Position numbers and translations under genes: made by a program. A stretch of 64,000 nucleotides of DNA from Dietzia aurantiaca. GTDB taxonomy: Bacteria; Actinomycetota; Actinomycetes; Mycobacteriales; Mycobacteriaceae. The stretch lies in assembly GCF_021033825.1 (NCBI RefSeq), contig NZ_JAIFXZ010000002.1, positions 124,001 to 188,000 on the forward strand, in the 5' to 3' direction. The notes beneath the pieces were generated by a model, which saw only the letters and a program-made list of their open reading frames with translations, was not told where the DNA came from and searched no databases. Below, piece by piece: positions 10,775 through 21,511 of this stretch (within the stretch, counting starts at the first letter, position 1; every line of letters begins with the position of its first letter).

Positions 10775-12155
10775 CCGTTCGACCGCGGACTCCTCTCGAG
10801 CGACCGTCGGGGTGGGGGAACTCGGCCGGAGGCTGTGGTCGATCGCGTTGCCCGTCCTGCCGGTGCTCGCCGCAGAGCCGGTCTACCTCCTGGTCGACGG
10901 GATCGTGGTGGGACGCCAGGGCCCGCAGGATCTCGCAGCGCTCGGGGTCGGCGCCCTCGTCCTGCTGGTGCTCGGAACCCAGATGAACTTCCTGTCCTAC
11001 GGGACCACCGCGCGCGCGGCCCGGCTGCACGGCGCGGGCCGACGCTCCGATGCGGTGGCGGAGGGTGTCCAGGCCACGTGGATCGCTCTGGCCGTGGGCG
11101 CCGTCGTCGTGGCCGCGGTCCTGGCACTGATGGGCCCGCTGACGGCTGTGCTCGCCTCCGACGCGGAGGTCGCCGCAAGAGCGTCGGAGTGGTTGCGGGT
11201 GGCGGTGTGGGGGATCCCGCTCATACTCATCGCCTCGGCGGGCCACGGTTGGATGCGCGGTGTGCAGCGGCTACGGACACCGCTCGTGCTGGTGGCACTG
11301 GGCATCGGTATCTCGACCATCGGCTGTGTGGTGTTCGTTCCCGGCCTCGGGCCGTTCCCGGAGTTCGGGTTGATCGCGAGTGCCTGGGCCAACCTCGCGG
11401 GCCAGTTCGTCATGGCCGCCGGCTTCGTCGTGGCGCTCGTCGTGGAGCACTCCGGTTCCCTTCGGCCGCGTCGCGCGGTGATCGTGAGCCAGCTGCGGAT
11501 GGGCGTCGATCTGGTGATCCGGACCGCGTCCTTCCAGATCACGTTCGCCGTCGCGACAACCGCCGCGGCGGCCGCGGGCGTGTCCTCGCTCGGCGCCCAC
11601 CATCTCGCCCAGCAACTGTGGGCGCTGTACGCGCTGGTGTTGGACTCCGTGGCGATCTCCGCGCAGTCCCTGGTGGGTGCGGCGCTCGGGGCGGGACTCG
11701 CCGCGCACGGCCGTGCGTTGGCCCGCGCGGTGGTGCTGTGGTCGCTGGGGCTGGGCGTGGTCCTGGCGCTGGCGACCGTGCTGCTGCGCGACCAGATCGC
11801 GGCCGTCCTGGCCGGCGGTCCGGACGTGGCCGGACGCCTGGTGGTGGCCCTGATAGGGATGTCGGTGGTGGTGGTGCCGGCGGCGGTCGTGTTCGGCCTC
11901 GACGGCGTCCTCCTGGGCGCCGGGGACGCCGCGTACCTGCGGACCACGACCGTGATCGCGGCGCTGTGCGGATTCCTCCCGGTGCTGCTGGCCACCCGCC
12001 ACTTCGGCTGGGGCCTCGTCGGCATCTGGTGGGGGATGGGGGTGTTCGTGATGATGCGCTTGATCGCCGTGGCGATCCGGGTGCGCGGGGACCGCTGGAT
12101 GGTGCTCGGCTCCGCCACTCCGGGCGGCTCGTCCGAACGGGAGGCGGCGCGATGA
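10758..12155 (+). CDS. MATE family exporter (DinF-like)
   Basis: 465 residues if the GTG at 10758 is used; another GTG at 10725 is possible, and both lie inside the end of nrnA. About 12 hydrophobic helices are seen, starting with LWSIALPVLPVLAAEPVYLLVDGIVVGRQG, a typical MATE first helix, with a matching internal repeat half beginning near SQLRMGVDLVIRTASFQITF. MATE proteins export cationic compounds using H+ or Na+ gradients. The position matches the dinF of mycobacteria. The start codon is uncertain and the substrate unknown. Confidence 0.87.
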   Translation: MSSSADRSTADSSRATVGVGELGRRLWSIALPVLPVLAAEPVYLLVDGIVVGRQGPQDLAALGVGALVLLVLGTQMNFLSYGTTARAARLHGAGRRSDAVAEGVQATWIALAVGAVVVAAVLALMGPLTAVLASDAEVAARASEWLRVAVWGIPLILIASAGHGWMRGVQRLRTPLVLVALGIGISTIGCVVFVPGLGPFPEFGLIASAWANLAGQFVMAAGFVVALVVEHSGSLRPRRAVIVSQLRMGVDLVIRTASFQITFAVATTAAAAAGVSSLGAHHLAQQLWALYALVLDSVAISAQSLVGAALGAGLAAHGRALARAVVLWSLGLGVVLALATVLLRDQIAAVLAGGPDVAGRLVVALIGMSVVVVPAAVVFGLDGVLLGAGDAAYLRTTTVIAALCGFLPVLLATRHFGWGLVGIWWGMGVFVMMRLIAVAIRVRGDRWMVLGSATPGGSSEREAAR

Positions 12156-13078
12156 GCGCCGGTCCGAGCCTGCGGGCGGTGGCCGACCTGCACGTCGGGC
12201 ACCGTGGCAATGCCGGGGTGCTGGACGAAATCCGGCCGCACCACCCCGGGGACTGGCTCATAGTGGCGGGGGATGTCGCGGAGAAGACCGGGGATATCCG
12301 CGACGCACTCGCGCAGCTCGCCGGCCGGTTCGGCAAGGTGCTCTGGGTGCCGGGTAACCACGAGCTGTGGATCGGCCGGGACGACGAGGGCACCAGTTCC
12401 CCCACGAAGTACGACCGGCTGGTCGAGGAGTGCCGGGCGATCGGTGTGGTGACCCCGGAAGACCCGTACCCGCTGTGGACGGGCCCCGGCGGACCGGCGT
12501 GGGTGGTGCCGATGTTCCTGCTGTACGACTATTCGTGGACCCCGGTCCCGGGGCAACCCACCGCGGCAGCCCTGGCGGGTGCCCGCGAGAGGCGCGTGGT
12601 GGCCTCGGATGAGTTCCTCATCGACCCGAGCCCGTTCCCGGACGCGCCGTCGTGGTGCCGTGACCGTCTGGTCGGCACCACCACGCGCCTGGCCCGGCTC
12701 GACCCCACGCATCCCACGGTGTTGATCAACCACTGGCCACTGCTGCGTGATCCCACACGTTTCCTCCGGCACCCGGACTTCGCCCTGTGGTGCGGCACCG
12801 AGCAGACGGCGGACTGGCACCGCCGCTACCGGGCCGCCGCGTGCGTCTACGGCCACCTGCACATCCCGCGCACGACCATCCACGACGAGGTCCGCTTCGA
12901 GGAGGTCTCGCTGGGCTATCCGCGCGAGTGGAAGGGCCGCGGCAGGCCCGAGCCGTTGACGCGTCAGATCCTGCCGCCGCCGGCCGCTCCTCAGGTCAGG
13001 TGGGTCCGAGGGGAGTCGGGGATGCCGCGTATCGCCCGGCCGGGGGAGCCCGGCCCGTATCTGGAGGACGAACAGTGA
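12152..13078 (+). CDS. pptH: Metallophosphoesterase, PptH-like phosphopantetheinyl hydrolase
   Basis: 308 residues. Calcineurin-like metal-binding motifs: ADLHVGH (D and H), AGDVAE, GNHE, INHWPLL and YGHLHIP. It starts by ATGA overlap with the MATE gene and its stop overlaps the PPTase start by 4 bases. In M. tuberculosis the gene in the same place (Rv2795c, PptH) removes phosphopantetheine from carrier proteins and opposes PptT. I infer the same role from family plus position; the sequence alone shows only a metallophosphoesterase. Confidence 0.83.
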   Translation: MSAGPSLRAVADLHVGHRGNAGVLDEIRPHHPGDWLIVAGDVAEKTGDIRDALAQLAGRFGKVLWVPGNHELWIGRDDEGTSSPTKYDRLVEECRAIGVVTPEDPYPLWTGPGGPAWVVPMFLLYDYSWTPVPGQPTAAALAGARERRVVASDEFLIDPSPFPDAPSWCRDRLVGTTTRLARLDPTHPTVLINHWPLLRDPTRFLRHPDFALWCGTEQTADWHRRYRAAACVYGHLHIPRTTIHDEVRFEEVSLGYPREWKGRGRPEPLTRQILPPPAAPQVRWVRGESGMPRIARPGEPGPYLEDEQ

Positions 13079-13884
13079 TCCACGAGATCCTGCCGCCGGA
13101 CGTGGTGTCGGTGACCGACGCCGAACTGGGCCTGGATGAATTGGCCGTGGTGGCGGCGATGTACCCCGTCGAGGCGGAGCAGATCAGCAACGCGGTCGCG
13201 TCCCGCCGCGCGGACTTCGCCTGGGCGCGGGCGTGCGCCCGCGAGGCCATGACCCGTCTGGGATCGCCGGTCGGGCCGATCGTGCGGGGCGGGAAGGGGA
13301 TGCCGGTGTGGCCGCCGGGGGTGGTGGGCACTCTCACCCACACCGACGGCCTGCGCGCGGCCGCGCTCGGGTCCGCCGGACGTGTGAGGTCGCTGGGGGT
13401 CGATGTGGAGCCGCACGAACCGCTCGCCGCGGGGGTGCTCGACGCGGTCTCGCTGCCGGAGGAGGCGGCGTGGGTGCGCGCGGTCGGCGTCGAGCTGCCG
13501 TCGGTGCACTGGGACAAGCTCCTGTTCACGGCGAAGGAGGCCACGTACAAGGCGTGGTTCCCGCTCACCCGCCGATGGCTGGGTTTCGCCGACGCGCACG
13601 TCACCCTGGTGCCGGACCCGCCCCGCGGCGGGGCCCACGCCGGTGCCAATGACCGCGCCTACGGCCGCGACAGCGCCGACAACAAGCACGACAACAACGA
13701 CGACGACAACAGCAGCCACACCGTGTTCGCCGGCGCCCTGCGTTCCCGGATACTCGTCGACCCCCGGGCGATCGACGGGGGGCCGGACCTGGTCGAGTTC
13801 CACGGCCGCTGGGTGGTCCGTGACGGCTATGTGGCCTCGGCGATCGTGCTCCGGCCCGCCGGTCTCGATAGCGTGGGCCCGTGA
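13075..13884 (+). CDS. pptT: 4'-Phosphopantetheinyl transferase, PptT type
   Basis: 269 residues. Transfers phosphopantetheine from CoA to acyl and peptidyl carrier proteins, needed for mycolic acid and siderophore synthesis. Catalytic elements seen: [10 protein letters not shown] with Asp110/Glu112 and [21 protein letters not shown] with Glu155/Lys159. Unusual: residues about 182-215 form an extra Asn/Asp/Gly-rich, low-complexity segment between the KEATYKAW helix and the C-terminal strand, not present in PptT proteins I know. The GTG start overlaps pptH; the stop overlaps truB. Confidence 0.9.
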   Translation: MIHEILPPDVVSVTDAELGLDELAVVAAMYPVEAEQISNAVASRRADFAWARACAREAMTRLGSPVGPIVRGGKGMPVWPPGVVGTLTHTDGLRAAALGSAGRVRSLGVDVEPHEPLAAGVLDAVSLPEEAAWVRAVGVELPSVHWDKLLFTAKEATYKAWFPLTRRWLGFADAHVTLVPDPPRGGAHAGANDRAYGRDSADNKHDNNDDDNSSHTVFAGALRSRILVDPRAIDGGPDLVEFHGRWVVRDGYVASAIVLRPAGLDSVGP

Positions 13885-14792
13885 GCCCGCGCAGACCAGA
13901 CTCCCGCCCCGCACCCGAGCCCGGACTCGTGGTGGTCGACAAACCTGCCGGGATGAGCAGCCACGATGTGGTCAGCCGTCTGCGCCGATTCTTCGGCACC
14001 CGCAAGGTCGGTCACGCCGGGACCCTCGACCCGATGGCGACCGGCGTCCTCGTGGTGGGCATCGAGCGCGCGACCAAGATCCTGGGTCAGCTGGCGCTGG
14101 AGACCAAGTCGTATGAGGCGACGATCCGCCTCGGGCAGACCACCACCACCGATGACGCCGAGGGGGAGACCACCGGCACCACCGACGCCTCCGGTGTCAC
14201 GGACGAGGCGATCGACGCCGGTGTCGCGGCGCTGACGGGTGAGATCGACCAGGTTCCCTCCGCCGTGAGCGCGATCAAGGTCGGCGGACGGCGGGCCTAC
14301 GACATCGTGCGCTCGGGGGAGGAGGTCGACCTCAGGTCCCGCCGCGTGACCGTCTCGGGATTCGACGTCCTCGAACGGGTGCGTGGTGGGGAGGTGATCG
14401 ACCTCGTCGTCGTCGTCGACTGTTCCACCGGTACCTACATCCGGGCGCTCGCCCGTGACCTCGGTGCGGCCCTCGGCGTCGGCGGACACCTCATCGCCCT
14501 ACGGCGCACCCGCGTCGGGCCGTTCGGACTTGACGTGGCCCGCTCCCTGGAGCAACTCGAGGAGGACCCGGCACTGTCCCTCGACCTCGACGCCGCGGCG
14601 CTGGCCGCGTTCCCCCGCCGCGACATCGACGCGGAGCAGGCCGAAGGGCTACGGCACGGACGGTGGCTCGACGCGCGGGGCGACACCGGCGTCGTCGCCG
14701 CGGTCGGTCCAGACGGGCGCGTAGCGGCACTCGTGGCCGAGTCCGGCAGGCGTGCCTCCCCCGTGGTGGTCATGCGACCGGCCGGGCTGTGA
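13881..14792 (+). CDS. truB: tRNA pseudouridine(55) synthase
   Basis: 303 residues. Makes pseudouridine 55 in the T loop of tRNAs. Motif [14 protein letters not shown] carries the catalytic Asp50; also [16 protein letters not shown] and [15 protein letters not shown]. An actinobacterial C-terminal extension follows ([16 protein letters not shown]). GTG start overlaps pptT by 4 bases, so a tRNA modification gene is coupled to carrier-protein activation genes. Confidence 0.95.
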   Translation: MSPRRPDSRPAPEPGLVVVDKPAGMSSHDVVSRLRRFFGTRKVGHAGTLDPMATGVLVVGIERATKILGQLALETKSYEATIRLGQTTTTDDAEGETTGTTDASGVTDEAIDAGVAALTGEIDQVPSAVSAIKVGGRRAYDIVRSGEEVDLRSRRVTVSGFDVLERVRGGEVIDLVVVVDCSTGTYIRALARDLGAALGVGGHLIALRRTRVGPFGLDVARSLEQLEEDPALSLDLDAAALAAFPRRDIDAEQAEGLRHGRWLDARGDTGVVAAVGPDGRVAALVAESGRRASPVVVMRPAGL

Positions 14793-14802
14793 CCGGCGGG
14801 CG

Positions 14803-14808
14803 TAAGGT
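14803..14808 (+). promoter_or_regulatory. Candidate -10 element for leaderless ribF
   Basis: TAAGGT lies 7 bases before the GTG at 14816 and no Shine-Dalgarno sequence is present. This supports 14816 over the upstream GTG at 14789. Confidence 0.4.
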
Positions 14809-14815
14809 GGTCGCC

Positions 14816-15778
14816 GTGCAATTGTGGCGGACGTTCGACGAGATCGTGATCCCCGACGGCGGCTCCTCCGTCGCCCTGGGCGTGTTCGACGGACTCCACC
14901 GTGGCCATCGCGGCCTGGTGGATCGTGCCGTCGACCTCGGGCGGGACCTCGGGGCCGCCCCCGTGCTCGTGACCTTCGACCCGCACCCGGTCGAGGTGGT
15001 CCGACCCGGGACGCACCCACTGGTGCTCACCCCGCTCCGCAGGCGCGCGGAGTTGGCGGGCCAGTTCGGCGTCGAGGCGGTGTTCGCGCTGCCGTTCGAC
15101 GAGGAGATGGCCTCGTGGGAGCCCGCGGCGTTCGTGGACAACGTCCTGGTCGACGGCCTCGACTGCCGCGCCGTCGTGGTGGGACGCAACTTCACCTTCG
15201 GCCGACGCGCGGTCGGGACCCCCGAGACCATGCGCGAACTGTGTGCCGAGCGGGGGATCGAATGCGAGGTGGTCGACCTGCTCGAGGACGGTGGTGAGAC
15301 GGTGTCCTCGAGTCGGGTGCGCAAGCTGCTCGCCGGATCGGATGTGGCGGCCGCCGCCGAGATCCTCGGGCGTCCGCACCGGGTCTCCGGGCCCGTCGTG
15401 CACGGCGCCGGTCGAGGGGGACGGGACCTCGGTTACCCCACCGCCAACCTCGAACTGCCCGAATACACGGCCGTCCCCGTCGACGGCGTCTACGCGGGCT
15501 GGTTCACCGTCCTCGATGACGCGCCGGTCGACGGCTCGATCGTGCCCGGGCGCCGGTACCCCGCGGCGATCTCGGTCGGAACCAACCCCACGTTCGGCGA
15601 CACCACGCGCAGCGTCGAGGCCTTCGTCCTCGACGAGTCCGCGGACCTCTACGGCAGGCTCGCCGCCGTCGACTTCGTCGACCACGTCCGCGACATGGAG
15701 AAGTTCTCCTCCGTCGACGAACTGCTGGTCGCCATGGGCCGCGATGTGGCACGGACCCGGGACATCCTCGGCGCCTGA
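14816..15778 (+). CDS. ribF: Bifunctional riboflavin kinase / FAD synthetase
   Basis: 320 residues. N-terminal FAD synthetase (nucleotidyltransferase) domain with GVFDGLHRGHRGLV and VTFDPHP, and a VGRNFTFGRRAVGT segment; C-terminal riboflavin kinase domain with GRGGRDLGYPTANLEL and SVGTNPTFGDTTRSVEAFVLD. Converts riboflavin to FMN and FAD. VQLWR at 14816 matches the usual N terminus; a GTG at 14789 overlapping the truB stop is an alternative. Confidence 0.95.
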   Translation: MQLWRTFDEIVIPDGGSSVALGVFDGLHRGHRGLVDRAVDLGRDLGAAPVLVTFDPHPVEVVRPGTHPLVLTPLRRRAELAGQFGVEAVFALPFDEEMASWEPAAFVDNVLVDGLDCRAVVVGRNFTFGRRAVGTPETMRELCAERGIECEVVDLLEDGGETVSSSRVRKLLAGSDVAAAAEILGRPHRVSGPVVHGAGRGGRDLGYPTANLELPEYTAVPVDGVYAGWFTVLDDAPVDGSIVPGRRYPAAISVGTNPTFGDTTRSVEAFVLDESADLYGRLAAVDFVDHVRDMEKFSSVDELLVAMGRDVARTRDILGA

Positions 15779-15890
15779 GCACGGATTGGGGACATGCCCC
15801 GCCGGCTGGTAACGTCTCCCGTCGGCCCTCCTGCGGTCCGCGGCGGCGGGGCCTGACATCATCTGCGGACTGGAACAACCAGGAGTCATC

Positions 15891-16160
15891 ATGGCGCTGA
15901 GCACCGAAGAGAAGAAGGCCGTACTGGCCGAGTACGGGATCCACGAGACCGACACCGGCTCGCCCGAGGCCCAGGTCGCGCTTCTCACCACGCGCATCAC
16001 GCAGCTCACCGAGCACCTCAAGACCCATAAGCACGACCACCACTCGCGCCGTGGCCTGCTGCTGCTGGTCGGCCGTCGCCGTCGTCTGCTCAAGTACGTC
16101 GCCAAGGTCGACATCAACCGCTACCGTGCGCTGATCGAGCGCCTCGGCCTGCGTCGCTGA
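15891..16160 (+). CDS. rpsO: 30S ribosomal protein S15
   Basis: 89 residues, the standard length. [33 protein letters not shown] and the [21 protein letters not shown] helix are typical S15. The protein binds 16S rRNA early in 30S assembly. AGGAG lies before the ATG. In the 112-base leader a TAACGT at 15810-15815 is a possible -10 box. Confidence 0.98.
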   Translation: MALSTEEKKAVLAEYGIHETDTGSPEAQVALLTTRITQLTEHLKTHKHDHHSRRGLLLLVGRRRRLLKYVAKVDINRYRALIERLGLRR

Positions 16161-16186
16161 GTATTCTCGGTCGCAAGACTTTTTCC

Positions 16187-16216
16187 GATCCCCGTCCTGA
16201 CTTCAGGGCGGGGATC
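16187..16216 (+). terminator. rpsO terminator hairpin
   Basis: Inverted repeat GATCCCCGTCCTGA / TCAGGGCGGGGATC with one G-T type pair, followed by GTCCTTTCC. It sits 26 bases after the rpsO stop. Confidence 0.7.
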
Positions 16217-16517
16217 GTCCTTTCCGCCGGGCGCATCGGGGGCGGCGCGCCCGTGCGCCCCGGTGCCCCGGCCTGTTTTCCCTGATAGCCTGGCACCCGG
16301 CCGGTGCGCACGTACCGGGGTGGTCGACAGGTCCGATTGACGGTCCTCGGTAGTGGCTGCCGGAACCTTAAGACGCCCGATGAGATGAGGCGCCGGATCC
16401 GGCCGCTTCGATCGAAGACCGAAGTCGTACCGGGACCCCCTGACGTGCTGCCCGGTGGCCCGCGGTGACACACCTGCGCCGCGCGCCCCATTCACCAGAC
16501 ACACGACAGGATTTTCT
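16217..16517 (+). other. Intergenic leader upstream of pnp
   Basis: 301 bases without a believable gene. It holds short palindromes (CTTCGATCGAAG at 16406-16417 and CGGATCCG near 16394) and a TTGACG at 16337-16342 without a well-spaced -10. In other bacteria the pnp leader is the target of autoregulation by PNPase and RNase III; whether that holds here cannot be told. No riboswitch fold that I recognise. Confidence 0.4.
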
Positions 16518-18788
16518 ATGTCACAGATTACGGCCGTTGAGGTCGAAGACGGGGTCTTCGAGTCCGTCGCCACCATCGACAACGGTGACTTCGGTCGCCG
16601 CGAACTCCGGTTCGAGACCGGTCGGCTCGCGCAGCAGGCCGCCGGCTCGGTCGTCGCGTACCTCGACGACGACACGATGCTGCTGTCCGCCACCACGGCG
16701 GGCAAGCACCCCAAAGAGCACTTCGACTTCTTCCCGCTCACGGTGGACGTCGAGGAGCGGATGTACGCGGCCGGCCGCATCCCCGGCTCCTTCTTCCGGC
16801 GCGAGGGTCGTCCCAGCACGGACGCCATCCTCACCTGCCGCCTCATCGACCGGCCGCTGCGCCCGACGTTCGCCGACGGCGTCCGCAACGAGGTCCAGGT
16901 CGTCGTGACCGTACTCAGCCTCGATCCCGAGGACCTCTACGACGTGGTGGCCATCAACGCCGCGTCCGCCTCGACGCAGCTGTCCGGGCTGCCCTTCTCG
17001 GGCCCGGTGGGCGGCGTGCGAATCGCGCTCATCCCCACCGCCGCAGACCCGGCCGGCCAGTGGGTCGCTTTCCCGACCGTCGAGCAGCTCTCCGACGCGG
17101 TCTTCGACATGGTCGTCGCCGGCCGTGTCGTCGGTTCAGGGGACACCGCCGACGTCGCGATCATGATGGTCGAGGCAGAGGCCACCGAGAACGTGCTGGA
17201 GAAGGTCGCCGGTGGCGCCCAGGCACCGACGGAGGACGTCGTGGCCCGGGGCCTCGAGGCCGCCAAGCCGTTCATCGCCGAGCTGTGCGCCGCCCAGCAG
17301 GCGCTGGCCACCGCCTCGCCCAGCGCCCCGCGCGAGTTCCCGCTGTTCCCGCCGTACCAGGACGACGCCTACGCGGCGGTCGCCGAGGTCGCCGAGACCA
17401 AGCTCGGTGAGATCATGCAGATCGCCGACAAGCAGGAGCGCGACGACGCGACGGACGCGCTCAAGGCGACCGTTCTCGAGCAGCTCGCCGAGCGCTTCGC
17501 CGACCGTCTCGGCGAGGTGGGGGCGGCCTTCAAGTCGCTCACCAAGTCGATCGTGCGCAAGCGCATCCTGACCGATCACTTCCGTATCGACGGCCGTGGC
17601 ATCAGGGACATCCGCGCCCTGTCCGCCGAGGTCGAGATCATCCCGCGCGCGCACGGCTCGGCCCTGTTCGAGCGTGGCGAGACCCAGATCATGGGCGTCA
17701 CCACTCTCGACATGGTCAAGATGGCGCAGCAGATCGACTCGCTCGGTCCGGAGACCAGCAAGCGCTACATGCACCACTACAACTTCCCGCCGTACTCCAC
17801 CGGTGAGACCGGCCGCGTGGGCTCGCCCAAGCGTCGCGAGATCGGCCACGGCGCGCTCGCGGAGCGTGCCCTGGTGCCGGTGTTGCCCAGCGTCGAGGAG
17901 TTCCCGTACGCCATCCGTCAGGTGTCCGAGGCCCTCGGATCGAACGGCTCCACCTCGATGGGCTCGGTCTGTGCCTCGACCCTGTCGTTGCTCAACGCCG
18001 GTGTGCCCCTCAAGGCGCCGGTCGCGGGCATCGCGATGGGCCTGGTCTCCGACGAGGTAGAGAACGCGGCCGGGGAGTCGGAACGTCGCTACGTCGCCCT
18101 CACCGACATCCTCGGGGCCGAGGACGCGTTCGGTGACATGGACTTCAAGGTCGCCGGGACCGGCATGTTCGTCACCGCTCTTCAGCTCGACACCAAGCTC
18201 GACGGCATCCCGTCCGAGGTCCTCGCCGGTGCGCTCACGCAGGCCCGTGAGGCCCGCCTGACGATCCTCGACGTGATGGCCGAGGCCATCGACGAGCCGG
18301 ACGAGCTGAGCCCGTTCGCTCCGCGCATCATCTCCATCAAGGTCCCCGTCGACAAGATCGGTGAGGTCATCGGGCCCAAGGGCAAGATGATCAACTCGAT
18401 CACGGAGGAGACCGGCGCCAACGTCTCGATCGAGGATGACGGCACGGTATACATCGCCGCGACCGACGGAGACTCCGCACAGGCCGCGATCGACAAGATC
18501 AACGCCATCGCCAACCCGCAGCTGCCCAAGGTCGGCGAGCGCTTCCTGGGCACTGTCGTCAAGACGGCGCCGTTCGGCGCGTTCCTGTCCCTGCTGCCCG
18601 GTCGTGACGGGCTGGTTCACATCTCCAAGCTGGGCCAGGGCAAGCGGATCGCCAAGGTCGAGGACGTGGTGAACGTCGGCGACAAGATGCAGGTCGAGAT
18701 CGCGGACATCGACAACCGCGGGAAGATCAGCCTCATCCCCGTGTCGGACGATGCGGAGCAGGCCGCGGATTCCGCGAGCGACGACTGA
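16518..18788 (+). CDS. pnp: Polyribonucleotide nucleotidyltransferase (PNPase / GpsI)
   Basis: 756 residues from the ATG at 16518. Phosphorolytic 3'-5' exoribonuclease. Order: first RNase PH domain ([20 protein letters not shown]), helical linker, second RNase PH domain ([38 protein letters not shown]), KH domain ([13 protein letters not shown]), S1 domain ([33 protein letters not shown]). Active-site segment [11 protein letters not shown] is intact. Ends with a strong hairpin at 18825. Confidence 0.97.
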   Translation: MSQITAVEVEDGVFESVATIDNGDFGRRELRFETGRLAQQAAGSVVAYLDDDTMLLSATTAGKHPKEHFDFFPLTVDVEERMYAAGRIPGSFFRREGRPSTDAILTCRLIDRPLRPTFADGVRNEVQVVVTVLSLDPEDLYDVVAINAASASTQLSGLPFSGPVGGVRIALIPTAADPAGQWVAFPTVEQLSDAVFDMVVAGRVVGSGDTADVAIMMVEAEATENVLEKVAGGAQAPTEDVVARGLEAAKPFIAELCAAQQALATASPSAPREFPLFPPYQDDAYAAVAEVAETKLGEIMQIADKQERDDATDALKATVLEQLAERFADRLGEVGAAFKSLTKSIVRKRILTDHFRIDGRGIRDIRALSAEVEIIPRAHGSALFERGETQIMGVTTLDMVKMAQQIDSLGPETSKRYMHHYNFPPYSTGETGRVGSPKRREIGHGALAERALVPVLPSVEEFPYAIRQVSEALGSNGSTSMGSVCASTLSLLNAGVPLKAPVAGIAMGLVSDEVENAAGESERRYVALTDILGAEDAFGDMDFKVAGTGMFVTALQLDTKLDGIPSEVLAGALTQAREARLTILDVMAEAIDEPDELSPFAPRIISIKVPVDKIGEVIGPKGKMINSITEETGANVSIEDDGTVYIAATDGDSAQAAIDKINAIANPQLPKVGERFLGTVVKTAPFGAFLSLLPGRDGLVHISKLGQGKRIAKVEDVVNVGDKMQVEIADIDNRGKISLIPVSDDAEQAADSASDD

Positions 18789-18824
18789 TCGCCGGCCGGG
18801 CCGCGCCACGCGACCCGGCACCCA

Positions 18825-18860
18825 CGAGGCACGCACCCCGGGTCCGGGGTGCGTGCCTCG
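18825..18860 (+). terminator. pnp terminator hairpin
   Basis: Perfect 17-base inverted repeat (18825-18841 against 18844-18860) followed by TTCGT. One of the strongest hairpins in the window; it separates pnp from the M16 peptidase gene. Confidence 0.75.
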
Positions 18861-18888
18861 TTCGTCAGCGAAAGAGGGGGTCGATGAC

Positions 18889-20235
18889 GTGCAGACCGCG
18901 ATTCGTGTGGACCGGTCACTACCCGGCATCCGTGTCGTGACGGAACATCTGCCCTGGTGCCACAGCGCCGCCGTCGGGATCTGGATCGGCTCCGGTTCGG
19001 CGGAGGAGCGGCCCGAGGAGCACGGCGCTGCCCATTTCCTGGAACACGTCCTCTTCAAGCGCACCGCCACCGCCTCCGGGCGAGAGCTGTCCGAACGCAT
19101 CGACCTCCTGGGCGGAGACCTCAACGCCTTCACCGGCCGAGAGCACACCTGCTATCACGTCCACGTGCCCGCGGACGGGTTGGCCGATGCGGTCGACGTC
19201 CTGACCGATGTGGTCGCCAATGGTCTGTGCCATCCCGAGGACGTGGAAGTCGAACGCGACGTGGTGCTCGACGAGCTCGCCGGTCGTGCGGACGATCCCG
19301 AGGACCTCGCATGCGAACTCTCCGCCACCGCGGTGCTGGGTGTGGATCCGCTCGCCCGGGCGATCATCGGGACCGAGGAGTCGGTGGCTGCCCTCGACGC
19401 CGCCACGTTGAGCGCGTTCCACCGCCGGATCCTGCGGTCCGGGAACGTGGTGGTCGCCGCCGCCGGGCGGGTCGATCACGAGGCTCTGATGCAGTGGATC
19501 GCCGACGGACCGTTGCCGACCGCTGTCGGACGAGACGAGAGCGCGGTCGACGCGGCGAGCGGCGCCTCGATGGTCTACTGCGCACACACGGTGAACGGTG
19601 TGGCCTCCCAGGCGAGTGCTACCGACTACGGGTGGGCGACGGAGCCCGTGGTGACGGGGCAGGACGAGGAGTCCGAGCAGGTTCTGTTCGCTCTCACCCG
19701 ACGCACCCCTGCTCGAGACCATCGTGACCGTGCGGCGGCACAGATCGCCGCCGCGGTTCTGGGCGGCGGACTCAGCTCGCGACTCTTCCAGCGGATCAGG
19801 GAGGACCTCGGACTTGCGTACTCCGTGTACGCCTCGATGGACCAGTTCCGCCGTACGGGTCTGGTATCCGTGGTGGCCGGCTGTGCGGCCGGCCGTGCGG
19901 ACGAACTGGGCGACGAGATCAGACGGGTGGTCGCGGGCATGGCCGCGAACCCTCCGACCGGTGGCGAGGTCGACCGCGCCATCGGCCATCTCACCGGCTC
20001 GATACGGCTCGGGCTCGATGATCCGTTGTCCCGGATGGCCCGGATCGGTCGACACCTGCTGGACCGGGACACGGTGGTCCCCGTATCCGAGTCCATGGGC
20101 AGGCTGCTCGCGGTGACCCGTGAGGACGTCGTGGGCTACTGGAACGGCGAGTCGTCGCCCTGGTGTCTGGCGGCGGTCGGGCCCGGCATGCCCCACAGCG
20201 GCGCGGCTGGGCTGATCGCGGGCCTCTGCCGATAG
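18889..20235 (+). CDS. pepR: M16 family zinc peptidase (PepR-like)
   Basis: 448 residues. Inverted zinc motif HxxEH is present as H49-F-L-E52-H53, with a third ligand probably Glu129 in ERDVVLDEL. The second, inactive M16 half includes GGGLSSRLFQRIREDLGLAYSVYA, the R/Y pair typical of processing-peptidase-like proteins. Start GTG at 18889 has AGAGGGGG upstream. It sits next to pnp as in mycobacteria. Substrate unknown. Confidence 0.93.
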   Translation: MQTAIRVDRSLPGIRVVTEHLPWCHSAAVGIWIGSGSAEERPEEHGAAHFLEHVLFKRTATASGRELSERIDLLGGDLNAFTGREHTCYHVHVPADGLADAVDVLTDVVANGLCHPEDVEVERDVVLDELAGRADDPEDLACELSATAVLGVDPLARAIIGTEESVAALDAATLSAFHRRILRSGNVVVAAAGRVDHEALMQWIADGPLPTAVGRDESAVDAASGASMVYCAHTVNGVASQASATDYGWATEPVVTGQDEESEQVLFALTRRTPARDHRDRAAAQIAAAVLGGGLSSRLFQRIREDLGLAYSVYASMDQFRRTGLVSVVAGCAAGRADELGDEIRRVVAGMAANPPTGGEVDRAIGHLTGSIRLGLDDPLSRMARIGRHLLDRDTVVPVSESMGRLLAVTREDVVGYWNGESSPWCLAAVGPGMPHSGAAGLIAGLCR

Positions 20236-20253
20236 TCTGGGAAGCAGTCCTGA

Positions 20254-21021
<768 letters not shown>

Positions 21022-21031
21022 GTCGACCGTC

Positions 21032-21511
21032 GTGGACAGGTTCGTCAAGCCCTTGGTGATGTTCCTCGCCGCAGCAGGTCTGCTGGTGGCCTTCGGCTAC
21101 CTGATCTTCCTCGGCTGGTCGATGATCGCGACATCGGAACATCTCGCGATGCAGGGTCTCGGCGTGGGGATCATCCTGCTCACCGCGGTCGGCGCGTGGG
21201 CGACCTGGGCCATCCTGCGCAACGGCTTCCAGTTGCAGCGGATCTCGGCAGCGGCAGCTGCCGAGGGGATAGAACTCGACATCTCGGATCTGGATCACCG
21301 CCCGTCGGGGCGGCTCCGGCACGAAGCGGCGGACGCGCTGTTCGACCAGGTCAGCGCAGAGTACCAGGCCTCCCCCGGGGACTGGCGTACGAACTACAGG
21401 CTGGCCCGTGCCTATGACCACGCCGGTGATCGCCTCCGCGCCCGCGAGGTGATGCGGGTCGCCATGGATCTGCTGGAGGCCGAGCGGGCGGCGCAGGGGA
21501 GCAGGCCATGA
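21032..21511 (+). CDS. Conserved two-helix membrane protein
   Basis: 159 residues. Two transmembrane segments (about 6-28 and 42-62), then a cytoplasmic helical part containing a TPR-like helix pair (DWRTNYRLARAYDHAGDRLRAREVMRVAMDLLEAER). The same kind of protein sits after dapB in mycobacteria (Rv2772c). GTG start 10 bases after dapB; the next gene overlaps by 4 bases. No function known. Confidence 0.82.
   Translation: MDRFVKPLVMFLAAAGLLVAFGYLIFLGWSMIATSEHLAMQGLGVGIILLTAVGAWATWAILRNGFQLQRISAAAAAEGIELDISDLDHRPSGRLRHEAADALFDQVSAEYQASPGDWRTNYRLARAYDHAGDRLRAREVMRVAMDLLEAERAAQGSRP

Noticed and set aside
10835-12151. N-terminal extension of the pptH frame by about 440 residues
   Set aside because: It is the +1 shadow of the MATE exporter gene; the metallophosphoesterase domain begins at 12152.
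16217-16517. Possible riboswitch or small RNA in the pnp leader
   Set aside because: Only short palindromes are present; no conserved riboswitch core or terminator/antiterminator pair could be recognised.
17136-19148. 670-residue antisense frame over pnp and the M16 gene start
   Set aside because: Runs through a terminator hairpin and two real genes; low-complexity His/Arg/Asp content typical of shadows.
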